A stretch of DNA of 64,000 nt from Planctomycetota bacterium (GTDB lineage Bacteria; Planctomycetota; Phycisphaerae; Sedimentisphaerales; Anaerobacaceae). The position numbers and the translations under genes were made by a program. This document shows, piece after piece, positions 52,445 through 62,100 of the stretch. Each line of letters starts with the position of its first letter. The stretch's first letter is position 1. Where the stretch lies: positions 1 to 64,000 of the forward strand of contig VRUK01000009.1 of assembly GCA_019456195.1 (NCBI GenBank). The letters are read 5' to 3'. The notes beneath the pieces were generated by a model. The model searched no databases and was not told the origin of the DNA. It saw only the letters and a program-made list of their open reading frames with translations.

Positions 52445-53263
52445 TCAAGCCCTGCTCTTACCGCCCGAAACATTAATAACAGTGCCGTGAATATAACCGG
52501 CACGTTCGGAGGCCAAAAAGCAAACCGTATTTGCAACTTCACTAAGCTTGCCGCTTCTTCCAAGGGGTATAGATGCTTTTTCATATTTTTCCCGCAGTTG
52601 CTCTACGGTTATACCACGCGTATAGGACAGGGCACGTTCATACTCCTCAGAGCGCAGGGCAGTCACCTCGACAATTCCCGGGGCTATGCCGACAACTCTG
52701 ATATTCTGTTTACCGAGTTCTTTTGCCCATGAACGTGTAAGAGAATAAATCGCACCTTTAGTAGCCGCATAAACGCTTTGGCCATGGGAACCTTCCAGAC
52801 CGGATTCGGAAGTCATATTTATAATAACACCGCCCCCGCTTGATTCAATCATGACCCGTACAGCCGCCTGGGCACACAGAAAATATCCTTTTTGATTTAT
52901 GGATACCATCTTCTCCCAAATCTGCTCTGTCAATTCCTCTTTACCCGCCGGGTCAACAAGCAAACGCGGAATAAGAATGCCCGCGTTATTTACCAATATA
53001 TCAATTTTTCCAAATGCATCGAGGGCTGCCGTAACCATAGCATCAACGCTTCCTTTGTCGGTTACATCGGTTGTTGTCGAGATATGATTACCGCCGAATT
53101 TATCCTTTAATTCCTTTGCCGCCAAACGAGCGCCTTCTGTATTAACATCCGCAACAACAACCATCGCTCCAACTTCGGCTAATCCGCTGCAAACAGCCCG
53201 GCCGATGCCACATGCTCCTCCGGTAACGATTGCGACTTTTCCTTCCAAATTAAGCCAGCTCAT
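52445..53263 (-). CDS. Short-chain dehydrogenase/reductase
   Basis: A 272-residue SDR. Cofactor motif TGGACGIGRAVC near residues 15-26, NNAGIL, active-site Ser in NMTSESGLEGSHGQS, and YAATKGAIYSL (the YxxxK catalytic pair). The acidic residue after the second strand (VVVADVNTEGAR) favours NAD+. Substrate is unknown; the adjacent polyol-type dehydrogenase 39 bases away, same strand, suggests a shared sugar or polyol pathway. Confidence 0.88.
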   Translation of the reverse strand: MSWLNLEGKVAIVTGGACGIGRAVCSGLAEVGAMVVVADVNTEGARLAAKELKDKFGGNHISTTTDVTDKGSVDAMVTAALDAFGKIDILVNNAGILIPRLLVDPAGKEELTEQIWEKMVSINQKGYFLCAQAAVRVMIESSGGGVIINMTSESGLEGSHGQSVYAATKGAIYSLTRSWAKELGKQNIRVVGIAPGIVEVTALRSEEYERALSYTRGITVEQLREKYEKASIPLGRSGKLSEVANTVCFLASERAGYIHGTVINVSGGKSRA

Positions 53264-53301
53264 TGAGGTTAATCTCCATAAATATTGTCTTTTTCATAAA
53301 C

Positions 53302-54336
53302 CTAAATGCTAATCATAGCTTTAATAACACCATCGTTATAACCGGTGACCAAGTCAAATGCTTTCTTTGTCTGTTCCAGTGGAAATCGATGAGTTATCAT
53401 AAAATCAGTATTTATTTTCCCGGAAGTTACCAAATCGAGGACAGGCTTGACGCACTCATTCTGTCTTCTGATATTAATGATGGCGATTTCTTTTCTGCGT
53501 ACCTTGCTGATATCAAAAGAAATTCTTTCGCTGCGCGGGCTTCCAATAATTACCAGCTTACCTCCCGGCTCAAGCATCTCAATCGCCTGGTCGATTGCTT
53601 CCTGCTGACCGCAGCATTCGAAGACAACGTCCAGGCCGAGTGGCTGTTGCTGAAGAATTTCTTTCACAATGTCCTGTTTGTCCGGATTGCCTGCCCATGT
53701 TGCGCCACTCTTTTTAGCACCTTCAAAACGCGCGTCAATCTTATCAGTCACATAGCAGACTCGTGCTTTTGTCGCAATGGCATTAAGCATACAGCTTAAG
53801 CCGATTGGACCTGCGCCGAGAATCGCCACGTCGGCATTTTCCGGCAAACCCGCTCTTTTAACGGCATAGAAACCTATGGACAAAGGCTCACATAATGCCG
53901 CCTGCTCGAGGGCAATTTTGCCGTTGGTTGGAAAGCAGCATTCCTCCGGCATAACAAGATACTCACATAAACAACCGCCGCCCTGTCCGGGCGTACCAAG
54001 AAAACGCACATTATAACATGTGTTCTCTCTGCCCTGAGCGCACTGCTCACAGTTATGGCAGGGAGCGGCAGGCTCGACAACAACCTCATCGCCGACCTTG
54101 ACGCGGGTTACCGAGCTGCCGACAGCCTTAACAGTAGCGGAACATTCGTGGCCTACAACGAAAGGATACTCGACAATTTGCTCGCCGATTCTGCCCGTCT
54201 CGTAATAGTGCACATCGGAACCACAAATGCCGACCTTTTCAATTTTTAAAAGAACATCCGTTTCTTTTTGTATGCTCGGATCCGGAACTTCCCGAAGTTC
54301 CATTTGATTCAAACCGGTTAACGCAACAGATTTCAT
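53302..54336 (-). CDS. Zinc-dependent alcohol/polyol dehydrogenase (sorbitol dehydrogenase-like)
   Basis: An MDR-family enzyme of about 344 residues. ATG 54336 is chosen because GGAG sits 7 bases before it; in-frame starts further up lack spacing. Catalytic zinc: VGICGSDVHYYETG and VGHECSATVK. Structural zinc cysteines: CHNCEQCAQGRENTC. NAD site: VAILGAGPIGLSCM. The sequence is closest in character to sorbitol/xylitol or threonine dehydrogenases. It lies 39 bases upstream of the SDR gene and is probably in its operon. Confidence 0.88.
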   Translation of the reverse strand: MKSVALTGLNQMELREVPDPSIQKETDVLLKIEKVGICGSDVHYYETGRIGEQIVEYPFVVGHECSATVKAVGSSVTRVKVGDEVVVEPAAPCHNCEQCAQGRENTCYNVRFLGTPGQGGGCLCEYLVMPEECCFPTNGKIALEQAALCEPLSIGFYAVKRAGLPENADVAILGAGPIGLSCMLNAIATKARVCYVTDKIDARFEGAKKSGATWAGNPDKQDIVKEILQQQPLGLDVVFECCGQQEAIDQAIEMLEPGGKLVIIGSPRSERISFDISKVRRKEIAIINIRRQNECVKPVLDLVTSGKINTDFMITHRFPLEQTKKAFDLVTGYNDGVIKAMISI

Positions 54337-54450
54337 ACTCATTCTCCAGAAGGAAAGTAAACTGTAGATTGGCAATTCAAAGTGAATTTTACTTATTTCA
54401 ACGGCAGAATATCATATTCTTATAGCAGACACTGATATTTTTCGCCAGTA

Positions 54451-55245
54451 TTATTTTGCAGGAATCAGCTTTATCTCGAAAAGTTTTGGCCAAAACTTGC
54501 CGGTTACAAATAATCGGCCTTTTTCATTGTCGTATGCAATGCCATTCAAAACATCAACCTGCATAGCATAGTCCTGCTCAGTTAGGAGTCCACGCATATC
54601 TATCCAGCTAATCACTCGGCCCGTCTTCGGTGAAATCCTCGCGATACGCTCGGTAGGCCAGACATTGGCATAGATTTGCCCTTCAACATATTCGAGCTCA
54701 TTAAGTCCCCAAACAGAAACACCCCGATCGTAAACTTCGATATGACGGACCTGCTCGTAAGTTTCGGTATCCAGAAAATATAATTTCTGCGTACCATCGC
54801 TCATAATTAATTGTTTTCCATCATTTGTGATACCCCATCCGGACGTTGGGTAATTGAACTCTCGCAACAGTTCAAACGTTTCCTTGTTATAGACAAACCC
54901 GACATTTGACAAATAAGTTAATTGAACAATCTTATCTCCATAAACGGTTATGCCCTCTCCGAAGAATTCTTCTGATAGTTCGTATGTTTGCAGGACTTTG
55001 CCGGTTTGAAGCTCTACTTTGCGAAGTTCAGAAAATCCGTTACGCCCGGTTCCTTCATATAAAACGCCACCTTCGTAAAAAAGTCCTTGTGTGAAAGCTT
55101 CCCGGTCATGAGGATAGGAATTAACGATTTTGTAAGTGTACGTCTTTGAAGTGTCCAGACTTTTGGGATCCAGACCGAACAGAACAAAGACCACCACTGA
55201 TATTACTATCAATCCCGGAACGAATAGCTTTAAGAATCGGTTCAC
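54451..55245 (-). CDS. Glutaminyl-peptide cyclotransferase (plant/bacterial beta-propeller type)
   Basis: A 264-residue protein, GTG start. Residues about 7-24 form a signal anchor (LFVPGLIVISVVVFVLFGL). The body is a five-bladed propeller of the glutamine cyclotransferase family: PHDREAFTQGLFYEGGVLYE, GLNELEYVEGQIYANVWPTE, LNGIAYDNEKGRLFVTGKFW. It would convert N-terminal Gln of exported proteins to pyroglutamate, in the periplasm. It lies 36 bases downstream of the YchF-like gene. Confidence 0.9.
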   Translation of the reverse strand: MNRFLKLFVPGLIVISVVVFVLFGLDPKSLDTSKTYTYKIVNSYPHDREAFTQGLFYEGGVLYEGTGRNGFSELRKVELQTGKVLQTYELSEEFFGEGITVYGDKIVQLTYLSNVGFVYNKETFELLREFNYPTSGWGITNDGKQLIMSDGTQKLYFLDTETYEQVRHIEVYDRGVSVWGLNELEYVEGQIYANVWPTERIARISPKTGRVISWIDMRGLLTEQDYAMQVDVLNGIAYDNEKGRLFVTGKFWPKLFEIKLIPAK

Positions 55246-55281
55246 AAATATGGCCTTCGAGTTTTATTAATCTAAGAGTAC

Positions 55282-56352
55282 CTAAACATTAAACCTGAAA
55301 TTGATAATATCGCCGTCCTTAACGATGTAATCTTTGCCTTCGAGCCGGATCTTACCGGCGGCTTTGAGGGCTTTCTCGCTTCCAAGTTCTTTGAGGTCAT
55401 CAAAGGTAAAAGTCTCAGCTCTGATAAAGCCTCGCTGAATGTCGCTATGTACCTTACCGGCCGCATTATGTGCAATCGTTCCCTTTTTTATGGGCCAGGC
55501 GCGAACCTCGTCCGAACCCACTGTTAAAAAGCTGATGAGCCCCAGGGCCGAATAGCAGCTTTCGACGAACTTGCTTGCCGCTGATTCTGTTATATCCAAA
55601 TCAGCCATAAACTCCGCCCTGCTTTCATCATCCAACTGTGCCAGTTCGTGTTCCAGCTTGGCACACATTGCAATCACCGGCACTGAGCTGTCAATCTCGC
55701 CGCTGAAATCGAATTTCTTATCTAACTGGTCCTCGCTTACGTTTACCGCAACCACAATCGGTCTTAATGTCAGAAATCCGAGAGACTTAATTATTTTAAG
55801 CTCGGCCTCTGTCTCGATCGCCGAACTGATGGGCTTTTCTGATTCGATTGCATCTTGCAATTTTTTTTGCAGAGCTAATTCCACTTTATCCTGGGACTGG
55901 GTTTTAGTCGGCTTGTGGACCTGCTTTTCCAGCCTTTCGATACGTGTAGCTACAAGCTCCAAATCGGCAAGCAGCATTTCTGTCTTCAATTCAGCCAAAT
56001 CCCCGGCGGGATTTACCTTGTTTCGATAAGCAGGCACCGCAGGATTCTCAAAAGACCGGACAACCAGAACAAGTAATTCAACGGTCCTTATCTGGTTTAT
56101 CAATCGTCTCGCAGCAGCCCGGCCGTGATCATCCGTAAAATTAAAGCCCGGCAGGTCAAGACAATCGACTGTGGCATAGGCGGTTTTTTTAGGCTTGTAG
56201 TATTCTTTGAGCCAGCCGATCCTTTCGTCCGGGACAGGCACAATAGCTTCTTCGATTGCCGTCGAGCCAATCGGCGGTATTTTTTTGCCGCTAACGGCAG
56301 ACAAGATAGTGCTCTTGCCGGACTGTGATAGACCAAGTAAAGCAACCTTCAA
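55282..56352 (-). CDS. Divergent YchF/Obg-related P-loop GTPase with TGS domain
   Basis: A 356-residue protein. P-loop GLSQSGKST at residues 7-15; YchF normally has GLPNVGKST, so this is a distant paralog. CLDLPGF is the DxxG (G3) motif. In place of the NKxD G4 motif it has VVAVNVSEDQ; YchF also lacks NKxD, which lets it accept ATP. A coiled region spans about residues 110-180, and the C-terminal part is TGS-like (RGFIRAETFTFDDL, KDYIVKDGDIINFRFNV). The start is TTG, abutting the stop of the fumarase gene (TAATTG), so translation is coupled. Role uncertain: ribosome- or stress-linked by family. Confidence 0.85.
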   Translation of the reverse strand: MKVALLGLSQSGKSTILSAVSGKKIPPIGSTAIEEAIVPVPDERIGWLKEYYKPKKTAYATVDCLDLPGFNFTDDHGRAAARRLINQIRTVELLVLVVRSFENPAVPAYRNKVNPAGDLAELKTEMLLADLELVATRIERLEKQVHKPTKTQSQDKVELALQKKLQDAIESEKPISSAIETEAELKIIKSLGFLTLRPIVVAVNVSEDQLDKKFDFSGEIDSSVPVIAMCAKLEHELAQLDDESRAEFMADLDITESAASKFVESCYSALGLISFLTVGSDEVRAWPIKKGTIAHNAAGKVHSDIQRGFIRAETFTFDDLKELGSEKALKAAGKIRLEGKDYIVKDGDIINFRFNV

Positions 56353-56895
56353 TTATCTCACTCCTTCTTTATAGACACTATTTCCATAACAGTCGTATGC
56401 AACAACAGCGGGAAAATCAACTACCTGCAGCTTCCTTACAGCTTCGGTTCCGAGGTCCTCGTAAGCAATTACCTCAGCGGCTGTAATGTGTTTGCTCAAT
56501 AATGCCCCAGCCCCGCCGATAGTAGAAAGATGGACCGCCGTATATTTTTTCAGGGCATCTCTTACCTGCTCGCCTCGATAACCTTTTCCGAGCATTGCTT
56601 TTAGACCCTTGGCAAGCAGCTTCGGACTAAAGGCATCCATTCGTGACGACGTAGTCGGCCCGGCGGCGCCGATTACCCGGCCCGCAGGGGCAGGCGTGGG
56701 ACCGACGAAATAAATAATTGCCCCATCAAGCTTCAACGGTAATTCCCGGCCGGCTTCGATTGACTCGCACAGTCTTTTATGCGCCACATCCCGGGCGGTA
56801 TAGATTACGCCGGATATAAGAACTTCATCGCCGGCTTTTAACAAACGCACATCAGCGTCGCTTAGAGGCGGCTGCAATTTTTTTATCGAATCCAT
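56353..56895 (-). CDS. Fumarate hydratase class I, beta subunit
   Basis: A 180-residue protein corresponding to the C-terminal beta domain of Fe-S fumarases/tartrate dehydratases. Key stretches: LLISGVIYTARDVAHKRL-type motif (seen as ISGVIYTARDVAHKRLCE), YFVGPTPAPAGRVIGAAGPT, TSSRMDAFSPKLL and STIGGAGALLSKHI. Its Fe-S alpha subunit is not adjacent and must be elsewhere if the enzyme is complete. It is translationally coupled to the YchF-like GTPase downstream. L(+)-tartrate dehydratase is the alternative. Confidence 0.88.
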   Translation of the reverse strand: MDSIKKLQPPLSDADVRLLKAGDEVLISGVIYTARDVAHKRLCESIEAGRELPLKLDGAIIYFVGPTPAPAGRVIGAAGPTTSSRMDAFSPKLLAKGLKAMLGKGYRGEQVRDALKKYTAVHLSTIGGAGALLSKHITAAEVIAYEDLGTEAVRKLQVVDFPAVVAYDCYGNSVYKEGVR

Positions 56896-57079
56896 ATTTT
56901 CCTACCAGTCACAAACTATGTGAGTCTATAATATATCAGCGATTTTACGAGTTGAAAAGGCTCAAATAATGTTTAAGCTATAATAAGAGATTACGCATCA
57001 CTCGTTATTACTCCTGTCTGAAGCTTTGGCAGTTTGCCTTTTTCTGTTAATTTTGATATTGCTGTCGGATACAGTTTGG

Positions 57080-57085
57080 TATAAT
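57080..57085 (+). promoter_or_regulatory. TATAAT box right before the precorrin-2 dehydrogenase start
   Basis: A perfect TATAAT at 57080-57085 with TTGCTG 15 bases upstream, so transcription would begin at or next to the ATG at 57092 and give a leaderless mRNA. Confidence 0.45.
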
Positions 57086-57091
57086 ACGACT

Positions 57092-57739
57092 ATGGCTAAA
57101 TATCCGATATTTCTGGAACTTGGCGACCGTCGCTCGGTTGTGATAGGCGGCGGCTCTGTAGCTGCTCGAAAAGCTCAGGCATTATTAAATGCCGGTACCC
57201 GGCTTGTAGTTGTAGCCGAGCGGTTTGACAATATGATGACGGTTGTATGCAAGGGTAAAAACGCCGAATTAATAAAATCCAGATATGCAAAAGACTATCT
57301 TGCAGGAGCCGTGCTTGTTATAGCCGCGACAAATAATAATCAGCTCAACAAGCAGATATACAAGGATTGTCAGGAATTAGAGATATTGTGTAACGTGGTG
57401 GATGTGCCGGAGCTTTGCGATTTTTATGTCCCGGCGGTCGTCAAACGTGGCGACCTCCAGGTAGCTATCGGAACAGAAGGCCGCTGTCCCGCCTACGCCG
57501 GGCATATTAGAAAGAAGCTGGAACAGATTTTCACCGAAAAGCACGGCCAATTTCTCACCGAACTGGCGGAACTTCGAAAACGGATTATCAAAGAGGTAGC
57601 CGAACCAGCCGACCGAAAAGCCCTGCTGGGAGAACTGGCTGATGATAAATCTTTTGAATATTTTGTCGAAAACGACCAGGATCAATGGCGAACATTTGTC
57701 GAAGAGCTAATCAATAAATTCCCTCTTGCGCGGAAATAA
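57092..57739 (+). CDS. Precorrin-2 dehydrogenase / sirohydrochlorin ferrochelatase (CysG N-terminal type)
   Basis: About 215 residues from ATG 57092, preferred over an upstream ATG at 57026 because the family starts with YPIFLELGDRRSVVIGGGSV. The NAD site is VVIGGGSVAARKA; VVDVPELCDFYVPAVVKRGD and IGTEGRCPAYAGHIRKKLE are family hallmarks. It makes sirohydrochlorin and siroheme, or feeds anaerobic cobamide synthesis, relevant to the corrinoid protein here. TATAAT ends seven bases before the ATG and no Shine-Dalgarno is seen, which suggests a leaderless message. Confidence 0.9.
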   Translation: MAKYPIFLELGDRRSVVIGGGSVAARKAQALLNAGTRLVVVAERFDNMMTVVCKGKNAELIKSRYAKDYLAGAVLVIAATNNNQLNKQIYKDCQELEILCNVVDVPELCDFYVPAVVKRGDLQVAIGTEGRCPAYAGHIRKKLEQIFTEKHGQFLTELAELRKRIIKEVAEPADRKALLGELADDKSFEYFVENDQDQWRTFVEELINKFPLARK

Positions 57740-57809
57740 AAAATCCCCTGCAAAAACCAGGGATAATTATTGGGATTGTCTTTCTCGCAGGAAAAGCACG
57801 CACGAATCT

Positions 57810-58139
57810 TTAGGCTTCTATCTTTTCAATTACCACTTGCAGATATTTTTGGCGATGGCCTATGCGTGTTTTGCTGTTTTTGCGCCTGCGAAAGTGGGAC
57901 GGATAGAGCTTTTGTCCCTTAACGACGGCATCCTGAGCCGTAGTCTTAAACGAGGCGGTAACCTTGGCGTCTTTCAAGTACGGTTTGCCGATTTTGACTT
58001 TTTTACCGTCACTAACAAACAAAACCTTGTCCAGCTTGATTGTTTTGGCTTTGGGCGAAACTTCTGTCAGGTCTATATTAAGACTATCACCTTTGGAAAC
58101 TTTATATTGCTTTGAACCTTGTTCAATTATTGCATACAT
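57810..58139 (-). CDS. rplU: 50S ribosomal protein L21
   Basis: A 109-residue bL21: IIEQGSKQYKVSKGDSLNID, KVLFVSDGKKVKIGKPYLKD and the C-terminal KLYPSHFRRRKNSKTRIGHR with the RKN/GHRQ signature that contacts 23S rRNA. AGGAG lies about 10 bases before the ATG. The gene for L27 (rpmA), which normally follows, is absent: downstream is the convergent precorrin-2 dehydrogenase gene. Confidence 0.96.
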   Translation of the reverse strand: MYAIIEQGSKQYKVSKGDSLNIDLTEVSPKAKTIKLDKVLFVSDGKKVKIGKPYLKDAKVTASFKTTAQDAVVKGQKLYPSHFRRRKNSKTRIGHRQKYLQVVIEKIEA

Positions 58140-58191
58140 TTCAAAAAAAACTCCTGGCTTTCATATATTAAACTATTCAGACGAATTCAGG

Positions 58192-58220
58192 ATTTTACAG
58201 ACTGAATCTTTTCTTGTAAA
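58192..58220 (-). promoter_or_regulatory. rplU promoter
   Basis: On the minus strand TTTACA (58220-58215), 17 bases, TAAAAT (58197-58192), about 50 bases before the L21 start. Confidence 0.6.
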
Positions 58221-58301
58221 GCAAATTATCAGATATTTTTGTTTTCTACCGCCCAATATGACGTTAAAATCTTGGCTTTAGGCCTCTTTGGGAATAATTT
58301 T

Positions 58302-59135
58302 ATGCAGATTGCAATGATACAAGACAAAATCGTGCCTATAACAGAGCTTGAGCCTGTTTATCTTGACCGGGGTATATTCTTCGGCGATGGGGTCTATGAA
58401 GTAGTGAGAAGCTATGACGGTAGAATTTTCACACTTGAAGAACATCTGCAAAGGTTTGCCAACAGTTTATCTGCGATTGAAATAGGCGGCCTGGACATTG
58501 ACCGGATTCGCAGCCGGGTCCTGAAATCTTTCGATGTTGCCGGTATTTCAAACGCCAGGATATATTTTCATATTACACGAGGTTCAGAGCTGCGAAACCA
58601 CCTCGGTAATCCTGATTTAGAGACTAATTTTTTCCTGACCATTACAGAATTGAACTATAATCTACAAGAAAAAAACAATGGAGTTGAAGTATCGACCCAT
58701 CCGGACTGGCGATGGAAAAGATGCGATATAAAGTCTCTGAACCTGTTAGCCAATGTACTTGCTCGCAGGGACGCCGCCGCAAAAGGCTGTGACGAGGCGA
58801 TACTTGTCGATGAGGCCGGCCTTATTACCGAAGGAGCAAGCTCCGCATTTTTTGCAATCTCCGAACAAACACTACAAACCGCGGCGCTTACAGCTAATAT
58901 TCTGCCTTCCATTACACGTCAATTTATTATCAAGGCAGGCAAAAACATTGGATTGGAAACTATCGAAAAATCGTTAACACCGCAGCAGGCGAGCGATGCC
59001 GACGAGCTGTTTATCGCCTCAACTACACAAGATATTATTCCCGTGGTTAAATTCGACGGCAAACTCGTCGGAGATGGCAAACCTGGAAAACATACGAAAT
59101 TGCTAACCCGGGAATTCCTCTCATTTACTGTCTGA
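58302..59135 (+). CDS. dat: D-amino-acid aminotransferase (class IV)
   Basis: About 277 residues from ATG 58302; a longer open frame starts upstream but the family begins near MIQDKIVPITELEPVYLDRG. PLP-fold motifs: FFGDGVYEVVRSYDG, the Schiff-base lysine in RCDIKSLNLLANVLARRDA, AILVDEAGLITEGASSAFF. The IKSLNLL context is typical of D-alanine transaminase, which makes D-Glu and D-Ala for cell-wall or exported products; branched-chain aminotransferase is less likely. GGGA lies 11 bases upstream of the ATG. Confidence 0.88.
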   Translation: MQIAMIQDKIVPITELEPVYLDRGIFFGDGVYEVVRSYDGRIFTLEEHLQRFANSLSAIEIGGLDIDRIRSRVLKSFDVAGISNARIYFHITRGSELRNHLGNPDLETNFFLTITELNYNLQEKNNGVEVSTHPDWRWKRCDIKSLNLLANVLARRDAAAKGCDEAILVDEAGLITEGASSAFFAISEQTLQTAALTANILPSITRQFIIKAGKNIGLETIEKSLTPQQASDADELFIASTTQDIIPVVKFDGKLVGDGKPGKHTKLLTREFLSFTV

Positions 59136-59185
59136 TAAGTTCAATGAAACACTTCAGATGCAACTCTTCATCGGAAATAGCCTGA

Positions 59186-62100
59186 TTACGGTCTTCCGGG
59201 AGTGGGTGTTGCCGACTGCCAGTTTTCTTCTTTGTTCCAGGAAGCCGGAGGTGCGAATGCGTCCTTAATAACAAGTGAGTCGCCGCCGCCGTCAGTTGTT
59301 GTATACCATGTATCGCTATAATCGAACCGCAAAATCGCCGCTTCCAGAGGTCGGGGAATGCTCAAAACAATCTCTTCGCCGCCATTGCTCAAGCTGTCGG
59401 AATATTGGCCGGCAATGTTTATGTTTTTACCGTACGCCGCCTGAAAAGCAGCCAGGTCAGCCGCAACCACGACGTATTGGCCGGCCTCAAGCACCATCTC
59501 GGGAAAAGTAAAGTCAATCCCTTTGCTGAAATGAACACCGTTAAGATTCAGTGTCTTCTGTCCTATATTCTGCAATTCAATGTAGTCGAAGTTGTCACCG
59601 ATAGAAGCATGGTACATCAGCTCGGTAATCCGCAGGCCGTACAGCAGTTCTGTGACATCAGCGAAAGGATAATCATCGTCCGACATCGCGATGGTAGCGT
59701 CAAGTTCGGCACTGATGAGCATGTCGGAACTGGTTAAAGACCTGTTCATTCCTTGAATGGCTAATATATTATCACCCGGTTTAAGATGGCTGATAAATTC
59801 AGAAATATCGATGTTTTCAAAGACTTTGGCTTCGGAATCCGAGTGACTGGAGCTTGCATTGGAGTTCCACGCTGGCGTGCCCGTAAAATTGCGTCTGGCA
59901 AGTTCAACACCGTTCAGATACGCGATAAAACCATCATCATATCGTACCTTTAGGATAAGCTCGGCAATACTGTCTAAGTCAACGTCAACACGGAAAGGGA
60001 TGCGAACGTAACAGGAAGTGTTCAACTGGTACATCTGAACTCCAACATCGAGGTCGATAAGATTTTCATAACCCGAACTCCTTTCGTAGCCTATACCTCC
60101 GGTTCTGCCTGAGCTAAAGATCCATGTTGAGTCGTCAAAACCAATCTCAGTTTTCCACTCCTGGCCAATCTCGCCGGTCGGAACCATAACATACTTGTCA
60201 GCATCCTCCGAAAAAAGCGCGGTTACGATAAAGTCTGATAGCACATCTGACCGGTTGGCAACGCCGGGGCTTGGCAGTTCGAAATATTCGAGGTTATCCG
60301 TGCCGTCGGGCATACGACCCTGAGAAATATTAGTCGTCTGCGGTCCGTAGATCACCCTGTCAATCTCTTTCAGCTCAGAATCAAACAAGCCGATCACTTC
60401 CATGTCGGCTGAAAGCCTGAAATTCACATGACCGGGCTGATTCTTGCTGTCCGCCCTGAACACAGCAAAACCCTGACCGGCTATAAAACTCAACGGGCCA
60501 AGCTGATATTTGTCAGGCTGAGTTTCGGGATTATCACTCAGGTACATACTGCTCAGACTCACCGGTAAGGCATACGGATTAAACAGCTCAATAAAGTCGT
60601 CATTAAACAGCACCTCACCGTTGGCGAGCCACTCGTTTATCTTGAGTGTCTTAGGATCACCCACCGACTGAGCAATATTGGCATGGCCATTGGTTGGCAC
60701 TGTCAACTGCCATCGACCGTCGTACCCAATCCTGCCAATGGAAATATCCGGCAATTGCAAACCGAATTCCACCGAATCCAGCAGCTCGCCGCTTTGGTCA
60801 TATAGGTAAAGACTCTCACCATCTCCATTAAGAGCAAAGCCCAGATGGATGCCTGAGGCTGTAGTCTCGGAGTCGGCATAAAGAATCAAATACTCGCCCG
60901 GCTCAATCATGGTTCCGCCGCCGAATACAAACCTGGTCGGCTCATCAGGATTGTCGGTTATGCTCATGCCGGACAGGTTCAGTGATGCCGGCCCATCGTA
61001 GTTAAGCTCTATCAGGTCAGGAAAAGTACCTTTATGTTCAAAGGTCGAGCTGTTAATTGCCAGCACTTCATTAATAACCAGCCTCGAGTAAGAAGTGTCA
61101 ACGGTCCAGGCTCGTGAGATGGCTGGCTCATCTTCGCTTTGCCAGTGCCCTGCAGCATTTTTACCTGTTACGAAAACGACGTAAGACTGTCCATTAATCA
61201 GGTTCGTCAGCTTGATGGGCAAATCTACCGGCCGTTCTTCGCTCCAGGGGGCCAGCGGATTGTTGATGCTATATTTGTAATGCGTTATGCCCGGCCCGCC
61301 GACGAGGAGCGTGGCGATGGTTTGGTATGTCACCCCATCCGGCTCGCCAAAAATTGCAGCACCGCTTGGCACATAAGCTCCCATATCAATACCTAAAGGT
61401 CCTGTACCTAATGCCGCTGAAACAGCCTTTAGATGGAAGTCTGTCTCAAGCTCAACGAAGACTGGGTCTGCGTCGATATTCCCAATGCCGAGGTCGTGCC
61501 ACTCGGCCGGAATAATCGAATAATTCACGGCAATGTCCGTCGCAGGCCATTGCGTGTCATTAACGTAATAGTATCCCAGGGGGCTTGGAGTATTCCAGAA
61601 AATGTTTCCGGTCAGACGGCCCCCTTCACCGGGATCTATTCCAGCTTCTTGCGGTTCATCGAAATTTATGCCGGACCCGGTACAGCCCACAACTGTGTTA
61701 TTCTCAAAGCTAATCCAGGACCTGTCTTTCACCAGTACCGCATTGTCACAGTTAATAAATAAATTGCGGACAATTACGTGATTAGAGCTGTGAACACCGT
61801 CATAGCCTGTAGTTATTGCATAAGATTCCCCCTCTTCAGGGCTGAAGTTCCTGTGAAAGTTCATAAACACATTGCCTTCGATATAGGCATTCGTACCGTC
61901 AAGGTCAAGCCCGTCATCCCCACCGCCAAGAAAGATATTATCGATAAATTGCGGTATCGTACCTGATCCGCTCGTGGAGAAATCAACCACATCCTGCTTG
62001 TTGCCGTTGCAGATGCCAAAGATGTTGTTCTCAAAAATCAGATACGGGTCGGATGAAAGCGTACGGTGACCAGAAACAGTCTGCACTGTCGTATCCGGAA

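Noticed and set aside
57744..57768. Intrinsic terminator between precorrin-2 dehydrogenase and L21 genes
   Set aside because: The stem has a bulge or mismatch and no clean T-tract on either strand; too weak to list.
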